Shown here piece by piece: positions 35,380 through 46,261 of a stretch of DNA of 64,000 nucleotides. The first letter of the stretch is position 1; the number at the start of each line of letters is the position of its first letter. The position numbers were made by a program, and so were the translations under genes. Location of the stretch: assembly GCF_029784155.1 (NCBI RefSeq), contig NC_073692.1, positions 333,517,920-333,581,919 of the forward strand, given 5' to 3'. Under the pieces are notes generated by a model. The model made no database searches, had not been told where the DNA came from, and saw only the letters and a program-made list of their open reading frames with translations. The DNA is from Uranotaenia lowii (lineage: Eukaryota > Arthropoda > Insecta > Diptera > Culicidae).

Positions 35380-36339
35380 AGCAGCCATATTGTTCCACAA
35401 TCTCTTCACCTCTGTTTCATCCCGAGTCGTCCTACCATTCTTCTCCATCTTCTGCTTGACAATTGCCCAAAATTTTTCGATAGCGCGGAATCGAGAGCAG
35501 TTGGGTGGGTTGATGTCCTTTTCGACAAGTCCACCCGTTGGCCCGATACCACTTTAGTACCTCTTTGCTGTAGTGGAAGCTTGCCAAATCTGGCGAACAC
35601 TTTACTGGTCCTCTGTGAGATCTAATGTACGAAAAAAAATAAACGTTTTTCAGGCACTCCTCATTGTACATTTCAGAGTCCATGGTCTTGTTTTTCACAA
35701 AAACCGGGGATTTTCATCTGCAGCTGCAAATACCTTGCCAGATCAAACACTTTCTTGCCAACTTATTGGCAAAAATGAATTTGAACTTGGTGGGGACATC
35801 ACTCCGACCAGTGACTTTGTAAAATTTTTAGCCAGGAAGCCGTCCAAAATCCATCTCCACGTACGTTTCGTCATCCATGAGGATGCATCCTTCGTACTTC
35901 GTTAGAACCTTGTTGTATAACATCCGGGCCCGTCCTTTGGCTTCTACATTCTTCCTCAATATCCGGTTTAGTTGCTTACTGGCCGGATAAGATCGTATTC
36001 CTTCGCGCAGACGAATCCTTCTGATGGTGCACCGGTCGGCATTAAATTTCTTGGCGATGTCATAGTCCAACTGCCCTGGGTTTACCTTGATCGTTCTCAA
36101 CACCTTCAAATGCAGTTTCCGATCCTTAGATAAACTATAACGCTTGGTATGAACCTGCCGATTGATAGTATGCATCTCACGGAAACGTTTGAGAACCCTG
36201 CACACGTTCGACATAACCATTTTAAAAGATTTCGCGACTTTTTAACCTGAATATCAGACAAATAAACAAACAAAGAACCTGACCACGTCGGGTTTTTGAC
36301 GTGGGTGTCCAAAATTAATTTTCGTCTCGCGGCTTCCAT
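35380..36339 (-). pseudogene. DD37E transposase of the outer mariner, broken
   Basis: The gene starts at the ATG at 36339 (MEAARRKLILDTHVKNPTW). About 30 codons in, a roughly 20-bp foreign insertion at 36248-36278 breaks the N-terminal helix-turn-helix. The middle frame (35828-36220) is the best-preserved part of any copy, with a full linker (IAKKFNADRCTIRRIRL) and catalytic GCILMDDETYVEMDF. The next frame (35432-35698) keeps the second Asp in SPDLASFHYSKEVLKWY. The C-terminal catalytic Glu segment is shifted out of frame near 35525. Confidence 0.85.
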
Positions 36340-36494
36340 CACGTGTAACTTGTTTAGAACAAAACGAATCGTAATGAAATTTCCAGCACTGATAGCAAAA
36401 ACTTTCCAAAATAAAGTACTGTCAAAACATTTCAGACCCGACCACTAGAAGCGCTGTGGTATAATATATCAGGCGTCCTAGTGTCGATCAACTA

Positions 36495-37715
36495 TTTTTT
36501 ATACCGAAAGGGGGCTCCCACCCAAAATCAATTTAACCAAACAACATTTCAAACAGTGTTTACATGATTTTCATAAAAATTGGTTCACAAGCATGTTTTG
36601 ACACAAGAAGTTGATTGTTTATGAAGCATGATCCTTCTTGCTTTTACAACGAGTGACTCGCATACAAAGTTCACACACCCACAAATCAGACTCTACTCCA
36701 ATAATGAAATTCCTTAAAATGTAGAATTCTCGGTGTATTTAATGTTCTATGACGGACCGGCATTAACAAGCTTTCAAATAACTCAGCGCAACCGCATTGC
36801 TAATGTCTCAATGAAACAAAAGCTTCGTTCAATCGTAAGCAGGAATTGATTTCTACTGGTTTCTGTCAACAAATTTTTAATTAAATTTTTGTATTGGTCG
36901 AAACTGGTCTGGTCGTTGTTCAATGAAGCAAGTTGAAATCGATCGAAACTAGTCACAAAACCATTCCAGCTCTGCAGGAGGATTCGTTTCGACCTGGTAG
37001 AAATGGATCGAGGCAAAAATCTCCAAGTATCAAGATAGTCGGGCTGTTGTTTTTTCGAACAAATCGTTGGCGTCACCTACACGATGTTTATGGTGCTGCC
37101 GCCCTGCCCCTGCGAGATGGGATCCAAGCTTTGTAGCTTTCCACACAAGCATTGCAGCTTTGCATTCAAGCTTTGAGTGGAAGAACATCGTCACACTAAT
37201 ACTTTGAAAACTAAGCGAACTTCACTCACACAATGTTTATGTATATATTGTTTACAACAATGCAATGTGCACTGGTGCATGTGTGAGTGTGAAAAAAGTT
37301 TTAACCCGATCTTGGATCTCAACCCGTCAACCCTCATTTGGCGCTAATGTTTTGTCGCCAAAATTCCTTGGAAGCCTGATCAACTTTCAATCCATTTCTA
37401 CCTGTTTCGTTTTATTTGACCAGACTTAATTGAACAGATTTAAAATACAACAATAGTGGAAACAATCAGCTAGCACGGATATTGTAAAATGATGTTCCGA
37501 GCGCTTTGTGGGTATGTAAACCGGCACAAGAAAAAAAATCTTTGTTTCCTACCGACGGCAAAAAACCACCAGCCAAGATGAGCTGTTCTATCCTCCAATT
37601 CTCAACCCTTTCAAAGACAAAGGAGGTTGAAAAAACACCGGCGAAAGGACAGACGGCTAATGCAGTGCGTTTTTTTAAATCGTTGGCTACAGTAAGACCA
37701 TGACAATAAATTTTC
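36495..37715. other. No gene recognised
   Basis: Mixed composition with frames at 36783-37136 and 37506-37703 that match nothing I know. The stretch 37115-37175 repeats 'aagctttg/caagcattgcagctttgc' motifs. No transposon ends were identified, and the missing 3' part of the RTE LINE is not here. Confidence 0.35.
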
Positions 37716-37717
37716 GC

Positions 37718-37870
37718 TTGCTAATCGACTCAGATGGTGCACTAGGTAAGATATCGGACTGGCAAGCCGAGATGAGATGTAGCAGTGAGTTCGATTCTCA
37801 CTATATATTTTTTGGGATGAATTATCCAATAGGATGAAAATCCCATAAAATGATTTTCTTGTTTAGCTCA
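37718..37870 (+). repeat. tRNA-derived SINE-like element
   Basis: A box A-like cagatggtgcactaggtaag is followed by box B gtgagttcgattctcac about 40 bases later, then a short body rich in 'gatga/aaaatcccataaaatg'. Pol III internal-promoter spacing is preserved. Boundaries are approximate. Confidence 0.6.
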
Positions 37871-37954
37871 AATGCAGTGCTCATGCATCAATTGAGCTTG
37901 GGAGCGCGAGGTCTTCATGCCAGTAGTGCTTTTCCAACCATGTCGTTTTTGATA

Positions 37955-38080
37955 CAGTACACTTTTCAGCACAATTTAGGTACAGAGATTTTCTAAATAG
38001 GATTGGACTTTAGCAAACCTCTTCTATGGGTGCAATAGGGCAAAAATAACTAAATTTTTGTGGCTAATGCTTACGCCCCC
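37955..38080 (+). repeat. Fragment of the 20/41-kb TIR repeat family
   Basis: The phrase 'cagagatttnctaaataggattgg...cttctatgggtg' recurs at 41033-41085, where it sits at the start of the 41-kb copy. No ends are visible here. Confidence 0.45.
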
Positions 38081-39944
38081 TCAGCTTTAACTTAACGTTA
38101 ATGGTCCCAAATTCCAAATCCGCCCATGGATGAGTACAGCGATAACGTCTATCATCCACCCATCAATCAAATTAAGCAAAAGTGAAATTCGGTCAAGAAT
38201 AGCTCTCGGCCGAGGCGTGGAGGTCAGTTTCATTGCCCGTCTAGAAGGGAGCCATTAGTATTGGTCTACTGATGGTAGCCATAAAACTAACCTTCTAAAA
38301 TATATATTTGTCTTTGTAGAAGCGTAGTTCCGCTTTCCACCGATTGAATTATTTATTCATTATCGACTGACGGACGATGATGGCCAATGATATTTTCTTA
38401 CCTTGAAGGAAAATGCGCACCGGTTGAAAATTGTTGTTGATTCGACTGGAGGTCATTGTATTTCGTGGCCAATGTTTTGAAAGGTGGAGACTAATTCTAT
38501 TTGTGATGTGAAAAAAATATGATAGTTTTACGTCCACCCTACTTTATTGATTTCCGGAATCTAAACAAACAAACTCGTATGGCCTTTTCCACAAACAAAC
38601 ACCATATCGGATGATAAAATTAAAATCAACGGACGGAGAGCGCGTAAGGCTCCAATCCTGCCACTTGACACCGTTACGAAAGCCGATGATGGTGACAGCA
38701 ATGACATGACCTACAATCTGCCCGCCATCGGTAAAGCCCTCTAGGGCAAATGAAGCGAAGCAAGTGTTAAAAAACTGAACTTCTACCTGAATTGGATTTC
38801 TGTCATTATGTTTACCGTTTTACGCTCTTTTGAACGATGGAAATGAAATAAAGTGTTTAACTTAAATTATATTGCCTTCTAGATAGTTACGTAAGGGGAT
38901 TACTATAACATGAAATTAAAAAATTCTCACACTAAAAATTAAGAATGTTTTGAAATGAATTGTCTCTTTCTTAAATATTTTTTTCTCAATTACTTTGGAT
39001 TGTGTTACATAAAGCCAAAACCTCTATGTTTCTGACCATTAAATAAATAAGTTCAGAGTGAACTCTAGCATTTCATACATTTAGTAAATCAGTGAATTAA
39101 TAAGTTTGTACGCATAATAGGTGCTTCTAAAAATAATTAGTTCCAACAGGTAAATAAGTATCCGGTTCCATTTCTACACCACCATAACACTGAAATATGA
39201 CTGACACACGTCAGCAGTAAATAAACACCGTCCATGCTTGTTTCATCTGTGGCAAGGGGTTTTGTTTTCTTTCTCTTCACCGATCAAAATCGCGATTGGA
39301 AAGTTTCGATACAGGTGGGTATCGGCAGTGGGCACTTAGAGGTTTACGATCCGAACTCCGGAGCAACGAAATGTAAACAACGGCGTCAACAAACCATTGA
39401 CATGGGAATAGTAATACTTTTGAATGAGTCGTTGTTGTTTTGACCGAGGAATTTATATATGTATGTGTGTGGGTGTAACAGGTGGAAATTACTTTCCCTA
39501 CATACATGTATTAATTGATGGAAAACTATTCACCTATAGGGTGGTAGTAGGTATGCTAACGCTGATAAACAGTTTCCTGTGCTAATGGACAACCTGTTTG
39601 CATTTCGCTGACCCCTTTTTACGATAATTACAATTAGGAGATGCAAGGGCAGGCTGAGAATGGGTTTTTATTGATCGAATTTTAGGAACCAAAACAAAGG
39701 CTTCACAGAATAGAGTCCGGTCAGTAGCCGATCTATTTCCATTGACAATCGTTGTAATTATGTATGTAGCATGAGGAAAATCAATAAGGAAAACCTAACT
39801 GGAGGGTGAATAATTTTGGGAGTAATTAGGGCAGGCTCTGGTTTCTACATTCGATTTGTAACAACTTTGGTTGGACTCACGCTCAAATTTATGACCTAAG
39901 GTTTGTTTGACGTATTATACGTTCTTTTGAAAACACTATGAGGA
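38081..39944. other. No gene firmly recognised
   Basis: 38600-38745 has more balanced composition than the flanks. A frame there begins MIKLKSTDGER (38609 onward) and recalls the N-terminus of SKP1-like proteins, but the resemblance ends after about ten residues. Two other frames are also open, so no call is made. The remainder is AT-rich without recognisable repeats. Confidence 0.3.
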
Positions 39945-39946
39945 TA

Positions 39947-40859
39947 TGGGAGAGTGGGGAATCATGGGCCACTTTCTTTCGTTGTTCCATAACTTTTTTA
40001 CTATAAAAGATAAAATGAAAATAAAAAATGGTATAGTTTTCTACATTTTTAAGGTAACATAAGGTATTTTTTTTTTAATTTTTGATAAGTTATTTCCCCC
40101 AAATTCTGCATGTTTGAAAAATGCTATATTTTTTAGATTTTAAAAATTGGTGGGGAATCGTGGGCCACCAAATCCAAATTGACCAAATAACATGCAAAGT
40201 TTATGAGTTGACCCAAAACTGTGATTTTCTAATTCATTTCGTTATTTTAAAGCAATTTCAGATGATGAAATAAAAAAGAGAGCTGTGTATGATCGCATAG
40301 ATTCTAAAACCTGGCTCGCGAACGTTTTGGCAAAATTTCTTATATAGGATGGACAAAATATTTTTCATAACTCTTCATTTGGCATAAGAAAACTTTACAG
40401 ATAGGAAAAACGTATTTTAAGTTCTGAATGTGTATGAAAACATAAAAATATAGGTGGTTCAAGATGTGTGGCCCACGATTCCCCACAAGCTATGATTTGC
40501 AAATTGGTTGCGTTTGTGTGACTTATTGATTTTTCATCAAAAATTCCTTCTCCACGTGAAAGATCATGACAAAACAAAGATCATAAGCGTATGAGCATAT
40601 TTTTGTTATGCACTTTAGGTTCTCCATCGATGATATTAGCGGGTGTTTTTTTAATTATGTAAGTAAATTTTTCTAACTTTTTTTAGCTTGATAAATAAAA
40701 GAAGCATATGATGCGTATTTCAGTCAACTACATATAGGAACATATGCTCACGCAAAGCGACGACGATGACAGTTGGTTTGAGATTTTTATCTCAACACAC
40801 ATCTGAGATATTAAAAGTGGCCCACGTTTCCACATGGCCCACGATACCCCACTCTCCCC
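39947..40859. mobile_element. TA-flanked TIR element, 913 bp ('gtgggccac' family)
   Basis: The left end is GGGAGAGTGGGGAATCATGG after TA (39945-39946), and the right end reads ccacgataccccactctccc before TA (40860-40861). The ends are inverted copies of about 24 bases with two differences. The terminal motif also recurs inside in both orientations (about 40150-40170 and 40469-40489), giving a nested, partly palindromic structure. It is non-coding. TA duplication suggests Tc1/mariner- or IS630-type mobilisation. Confidence 0.82.
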
Positions 40860-41030
40860 TACAAATTAAAATTCATGAATTATTTTCTTTTAAAAAAAAT
40901 CCTAATTAAAATACAATTCACTGCAGTTCTAGCCTAAAAAAAATCTCAGCCACACTTCTCTCTTGTATTAAAACATGAGAACATCAAAAGATACCGATGA
41001 TTGCATCGAATGTTTTCTACATCTCTCGGC

Positions 41031-41545
41031 ACAGAGATTTGCTAAATAGGGATTGGGTTTTTGCAAAATCTTCTATGGGTGTAGTCAAGTTGTAGCTCTT
41101 TAATTCCGTTGTCTTCATCGAGTTGAATTCGCTATTAGATTCTACGGCAGAAAATGCTCATCGTGCCCCGATCAATGGTTCTCTGTTCGTCCCAAGTCAA
41201 CAAGTCATAGGAAAACGCGTTTTAAAATCGATTATAGTGCAAAATAAAAAAAAACTTAATGATGGTGAAAATCGTTAAACAATATTGCTGTGAGAGATGA
41301 TTCAACGTTTATAAGAACTTATTTTCTGGTGTTCAAAATTTATAATATTTTCCTCACTTGAGAACCTAGTTGGTTTTTTTAATATCTCTTTAAAGATGAT
41401 AAGGAGATTTCTTTTTTGCTGAATATTAATACCTTAAGAACTACAAAACTGTTCCTCGTGAAATTTATTTGAGAAAATAGGTATTTTCTTAGGGTGCCCA
41501 GTTCGCCCCGGGTGCTCGTAATGCCCTTATCTCCCCTAAGTTATG
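41031..41545. mobile_element. TIR repeat family, 41-kb copy
   Basis: Core sequence at 41095-41180 ('gattctacggcagaaaatgctca') matches 20975-21060 in the same orientation. The right part, 41330-41545, is the inverted copy of 20433-20660. It ends with gggtgctcgtaatgcccttatctcccc followed by TA. The left terminus is not clear. Non-coding. Confidence 0.55.
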
Positions 41546-41629
41546 CCTTATGGCTTTTTTTACTCAAAAGCATGATGTTACATCAGTTTATGTACATGAC
41601 TTCTTAAGCAGATCAGTGCTATCAGTTCA

Positions 41630-42060
41630 AAAACCAGGGCTGGAAAAAAGGAAAAAGTTAAAAAAAACCACTCAAATGTCAAATTAGTCTGATTAAATCA
41701 TCGACCAGTGCAGTGAGTAGGTAAAAAAAATTGTTTATTGAAAATGATCAATATAAAAACATGTTAAAAGTCTTTAAGAAAGTTTTTCTTTGGACAAGTT
41801 TGCAAAATTTATAAAATGAGCATACTTTATACAAAAAAATATAACTATAGTTTTGTTGATTTTGTTTTGTTCCGCCATGAAATTTTGTCTTGAACGTTTA
41901 TAACTTTTTTCAAAAACTGCTCAGTTTTTGTTGAAATGTAAATAAATGCTGCAGTGAATTTATATTAGTCTCGTCGAGTTGAAAAGCAACTTTCAAGAAG
42001 TCGATCCAAAACCAAAAACACATGGTTGGAAGTTATTGGAGCTAGGTGGCCGAAAAAAAA
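41630..42060 (+). repeat. Interspersed repeat shared with 63530-63960
   Basis: The phrases 'ctcaaatgtcaaattngtctgattaaatca', 'cgaccagtg', 'gttttgttgattttgttt' and 'tgctgcag' occur in the same order in both copies. Divergence is considerable, ends are undefined, and no coding capacity was recognised. Confidence 0.55.
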
Positions 42061-42225
42061 GCTGTGTTCTGAATTTCGAGGATTTAACCCAAAAGTTCTG
42101 TGACGGGTTTTCAATAATTTCATTGAAAAGCCATGTCAAATTTTCCCCTCTTTTCAATTATGAGTAAAGTCACATAAAATTAACAATCTTAACATATTTT
42201 TCAATTTTAAACAAAAAATACCCCC

Positions 42226-42292
42226 GCCACCCCCCCTTGCGATGTTCCACCTCCGAGTGACAAAACAAGGATTTGAAATTTGTGCCGGCCTA
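42226..42292 (-). repeat. End fragment of the 10.4-kb MITE family
   Basis: Inverted relative to 10441-10507: 'cgatgttccacctccgagtgacaaaacaaggatttgaaatttgtgccggcct'. Only one terminus is present. Confidence 0.65.
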
Positions 42293-42446
42293 ATAATCTA
42301 AAAAAAACGCATGAAATTTTATGAAGGATTAATCACCGTATTTTATATTTATAGATTTAATTTATCGGCCTAGCGGTGAAAAGTGATGTCTTTTTTAGTA
42401 GGGACATCAAAAGATTATGAAATCTATATATATAAAAAGCAATTTC

Positions 42447-42517
42447 TGTATGTTTGTTTGTTTGTTTGTTTGTTTGTTTGTTTGTTTGTTTGTTTGTTTG
42501 TTTGTTTGTTTGTTTGT
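42447..42517. repeat. (TTTG)n microsatellite
   Basis: About 17 uninterrupted TTTG/GTTT copies inside the Helitron-like element. A shorter version is at the equivalent position of the 31107 fragment, so the microsatellite is a family feature. Confidence 0.97.
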
Positions 42518-42589
42518 CCTTTATTGACTCAGCCGTCTTAAGAGCTAGAGGTCTGAAATATGGCATGGATGCTCATTAGGACTAGGAAG

Positions 42590-43640
42590 GATGAAAAATG
42601 TTTTCAGATTTTCGGATAACCCCTTCTGAAGGGGGTCGGCCATACAAAACAAATATTGTTTTCGCGATATTGACGTAATTTTTCGTCGGATTGTGTCGAA
42701 AATTTGCACATGAGTGTTTTAAAAGACGAGCAATCAAATTAAGGTGTCAAATTTTGTGTAAGGGGTCAGCCAAAGGGGTCGTCCATATTAGCTTTTCGCT
42801 GTTTTTGCGATATTGACGTTATTATACATAGTATTCATATGAAATTTGGTACACGATAGTTTTGAGTGACGTGCAATCGATTTGAGGTATCAAATTTAGT
42901 GGAGGGGCCGGCAAAAGGGGTCGTCCATATTAAATTTTCACTATTTTGGTGATATTGACGTTTTTATACATCGGTTTGTGATGAATATTTACATATAGGA
43001 GTTATTACGGACAAACATCGGATTTCACTTATCCAAACTGAAATCAGGGGTCGGCCAAAGGGGTCGTCCACATTAACTATTCACTGTTGATGCGATATTG
43101 TCGTTATTATACATCGGATTCAGACGAAAATTGGTACACGAATGTTTTGAGAGATGAGCAATGAATTTCAGTTATTAAATTCAGTGTAAGTGGCCGGCAA
43201 AGGGGGTCGTCCATATAAACCTTTCAATATTTTTGAAATATCGTCGTTAATTGACTTCGGATTGGGATGAATTGACATTTAGTTCGCCCAAATACCCTCG
43301 CCTTCCCTGTTTTATTCTCTTCGTTTGATCTGCTATCGAGTTTTGCAAAAAATTATAGGCACCCTTCCATCTTTCTATCGGATTGGGATGAAAATTTGCA
43401 CACGGTAGTTTTCAGGGACGGGCAATCGATTTCAGATGTCAAATGTTTTGCCAGGGGTCGATGAAGGGGTCGTCCATATAAATTATTTTTTTACTGTTTT
43501 TAGCAATTTTGACGTTTTTGTACAATAGATTGCTTTGAAAATTTGCACCCGGGAGTCTTGAGGGAAGGGCAATCGATTTCAGATATCAAAAATTGTATAA
43601 GAGCCCCCGAAAGGGGTTTAGCTTTTTGGCAATAATTGCG
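42590..43640. repeat. Tandem ~142-bp units of the Helitron-like body
   Basis: The phrase 'ggggtcgtccatatta' or close variants recurs near 42777, 42919, 43062, 43205 and 43465, with degenerate copies near 42640 and 43607. Spacing is about 142 bp. Each unit also repeats 'gcgatattgacgttnttatacatcgg' and 'gggcaatcgatttcag'. One unit, near 43265-43345, is replaced by sequence resembling 59155-59220. Confidence 0.9.
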
Positions 43641-44129
43641 TTGTTATGCAATGATTTAGTCAAAATTAATACACGTGGTTTTTTTGCAAGGTCAATTGAT
43701 TCCTGATTTCAAATTTAGTAGCAGACGACAGACAAAGTGATCGTTCAATATTTTTGCAATTATTACATAAAAAAGAATTCAGAAGCGGATCTAGAAAATG
43801 CTTGGCAATTGACTTTCATACTGATCATGATATATTCCAAGTTGAAAGCGTAACGGAGTTCGTATGGGATCAGCTAGTTTTTTTTATAAAGGTGGATAGA
43901 AGGTTAGATGAAATGAAAGAATTTGAAAATGAGCGGGTTTTGTTCCCATGAGGAACAAAAATTTGATGTGTGATGATATGCTTCTAAATAAATTCTACCC
44001 GCTCATTTTCAACATCTTTAATTTCATCTAACCTTCTATCCACCTATATAATAAAAAAATTCATAATCTTTAGATGTCCCTACTAAAAAGGTTATCACTT
44101 TTCACCGCTAGGCCGATAAGTTAAATCTA

Positions 44130-45784
44130 CAAACGTATGAAATTTTCAATATCTTTTAAATCTGTGAATATTGCAAAGGTTCTGTGTTCTGTGACACAGA
44201 CTCTGTGACACAGACTCTGTGACACAGACTAAAAATTCTGTTGAATTATAGATTTTCCTGTGATTTTGGCAACCTTGTATTGGAGTTAGCCTCACCCATT
44301 GAACGTGAATGCTTATTTTTAGCTAAGAACCCATAAATAAGTTGGATTTGCTAAGACAAACCGCATAATACAATAACGTAGTCTCAAGTTGTATAACTTT
44401 TGGGTGTAGTTTTTGAAATATTTCAAAAAACTGCAGTTGATTTTTGTCCACTAGTAGGTATTTAAAATTATAACGAATGTATTTTAAACAGTGTAAACAG
44501 TGTCAAAAAAAACCAATGAAAATTTTATCAAATGAAACTTATTTTCAGCTGTCTAATTTTTAACCTCCAAAGCATCATACGGTATGTTTCGATAAGTTAA
44601 ATTTCACATAGCAATTTAAAAAAACTTATGTTTATCCGAAGAGCAAAGAAATTAAGAGCTGATAGAAGCTAAAGAATATTAAATACAAAACTTTTAAAAA
44701 TGAAGTTTTTAAATCTAATATCAACTTTCCCGAATACCACGGGGTATGTAGACTTCTAAGGAAAAAAATATTAAAGTTTTTTCTTGTTGTTGCCAGTTCT
44801 ATGAAATATGGAAATAATGAGAAAATTTAAAAAGAAATTTTAGCCAATAGGATTCTAAATTAAAATTAAGCCAAAAAAAAAACAATACCAAAAAAACACA
44901 AAAAAGGAAATTGATTTCAAACACAATTTTCTTACTTGTAATTATCACAAAAACTCCAAAAATAAAAAAAATTACTGATGAAATAGAATTAGAATGAATG
45001 ATTTAACTCAATGCTATTTACGGTACGTCATTGTTAAATAACTCAAAATAATGTTCCTTTTTCTGAATTAGAATATGGCTCGAAGATAAATTCTAAGTTG
45101 TCTAGTTTTCAAATTTAAAATCAATTCATTCGAAATACCAGATAAAGAATGCGAGTGAAAATTTCGAGTATTTCGTACATTAGAATTAATGCACAGAAAT
45201 AGATTACATATCACCAGATTAAAAACAATCTGAATTCTCAAATAAATGGCAGATCAGATTAGAAATCAAGCATGACTGAATATAGTTAGAAAAATTAAAG
45301 CGATTATTTATTATTCATCTTTATTTATATTTTTTCTCCGTTTTCAGTTTGAGGATTGATTGAAAAATTCCAATGTAGTATTTTGAATTTGAAACCAAAT
45401 CACGATTTGAAATGTGAATTCTTCATTAGGAAAAAAATCCATTTCGAACCTAGGAGAATTTATTAGTAATTTATTTTATTTGATAAAAAGAAGAAAAAAA
45501 TAATTTTAGTTTAGGAATGCCACTTATAAAAGCCAAAGATAAAACCTTAATCAATATTTTATTTTTTCCAGTTATGAAAATAAATGGCTTAAAAAAATTC
45601 ACTTTTGTAGTTCAGAATAAAAACTTCATATATTTGTAATACAACATGTTCAATTATACTGACAAAGTACAGATTGGGAAATGATCAATATAATAAAAAT
45701 AAAAATAATAAAGCGCAATTTTGTTGTAAATATTGAAAGCACAAAGATAATACAAATTAAACATTGCGCATAAAAATTTAACTT
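44130..45784. other. AT-rich DNA, nothing recognised except a MITE end
   Basis: 44165-44278 contains a MITE end. The rest is AT-rich without open frames of note or repeat boundaries. Confidence 0.4.
44165..44278. mobile_element. End of a 'cacagaat' hAT-like MITE with internal triplication
   Basis: The right terminus gattttggcaaccttg matches the end of the 2557-2926 MITE. Just inside it, 'ctctgtgacacaga' is tandemly repeated about three times (44200-44230). The left terminus is not evident. Confidence 0.55.
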
Positions 45785-45901
45785 TTAAGGGGTGATTAGG
45801 GTCTAACGGGTAAAAAAAAACACCATTTTCACGAATTTTGTTTAGAGCTATCGTTCAAACAAATGTATTCAAATTTTTTGCATTATACGAAGCATTGTTA
45901 A

Positions 45902-46133
45902 TGTTGTGTTCACAACCAAACAATTTACCAACTGAGACTACAGTGGGAAGATGTAAAAGGGACTTTCAGGTACGTTAAGAATAACACAGATGTTGTAGTG
46001 ATCAGTCGTTCGAATGGAAAGAGACCCGCTCTGTCATTCGTCGGTTATTTATTGACAATCCATACGTCTGATTGTACACTGTAATTATATGGAAGTTGAA
46101 ATTTAATTAAATATAATGTAATCAGACACCACA
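45902..46133 (-). repeat. 3' LTR of the gypsy element
   Basis: 232 bp. The plus strand starts TGTTGTGTTCACAACC and ends ATCAGACACCACA, so the element has TG...CA termini on its own strand. It is identical by eye to the LTR at 51180. Confidence 0.96.
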
Positions 46134-46150
46134 TCATCTTCCCCCTTCAA
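46134..46150 (-). promoter_or_regulatory. Polypurine tract
   Basis: On the minus strand, gaagggggaagatga directly precedes the 3' LTR. It is the position and composition of the plus-strand DNA primer in LTR retrotransposons. Confidence 0.85.
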
Positions 46151-46261
46151 AATGAACATTCGATCAACATTTATCGATCAGAATATCTTTTTTTTTTCTT
46201 TAATTCTTCACTTTCATAATCATAATTCACCACACTTAGTAAGGTTTATGGATTTTGAATT

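Larger units (their letters stand above)
33406..36492 (-). mobile_element. Outer mariner (DD37E), split by a second mariner
   Basis: The left end, AAGCATGGATCACGCAAAAT with TA at 33404-33405, matches the left end of the 8348-9642 copy. The element continues to 33506, stops, and resumes exactly at 35309 (ttgcactata...), again matching the 8.4-kb copy. It then runs to a decayed right end at about 36492 followed by TA. Removing 33507-35308 restores a normal mariner of about 1.29 kb. It lies within the RTE LINE. Confidence 0.88.
42423..43877 (+). mobile_element. Non-autonomous Helitron-like element, 1455 bp
   Basis: It starts TCTATATATATAAAAAGCAA directly after an A and ends GGGATCAGCTAG directly before a T. 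This is the TC...CTAG structure and A/T insertion site expected for Helitrons. The insertion point is confirmed because the flanks join into a continuous MITE arm whose opposite arm is intact. No Rep/helicase ORF exists. Near the 5' end is a (TTTG)n run. The body is a tandem array of about 142-bp units. No strong 3' hairpin was seen, so the superfamily is inferred from ends and insertion site. Confidence 0.75.
42354..44127. mobile_element. Long-armed palindromic MITE split by a Helitron-like element
   Basis: TA flanks both ends (42352-42353, 44128-44129). The left arm is 42354-42422 plus 43878-43943, and the right arm is 43994-44127. Without the insert, the arms are near-perfect inverted repeats of about 134 bp around a loop of about 50 bp, giving a MITE of roughly 320 bp. 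The outer terminus reads GATTTAACTTATCGGCCTAG on the right-arm strand. There is no coding capacity. TA duplication fits Tc1/mariner-type mobilisation. Confidence 0.9.

Noticed and set aside
38609..38745. SKP1-like start 'MIKLKSTDGE'
   Set aside because: Only about ten residues resemble the family, after which the reading has no SKP1 features. Chance similarity cannot be excluded.
42357..42566. Protein with repeated 'KQTN'
   Set aside because: Translation of the (TTTG)n microsatellite in the Helitron-like element.
42640..43620. CRISPR-like array because of regular repeats
   Set aside because: Units are about 142 bp, contiguous and diverged, with no short identical repeats and unique spacers. 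The context is eukaryotic.
46134..46261. An envelope gene for the gypsy element
   Set aside because: Only about 130 bp separates the pol stop from the LTR, so there is no room for a third ORF.
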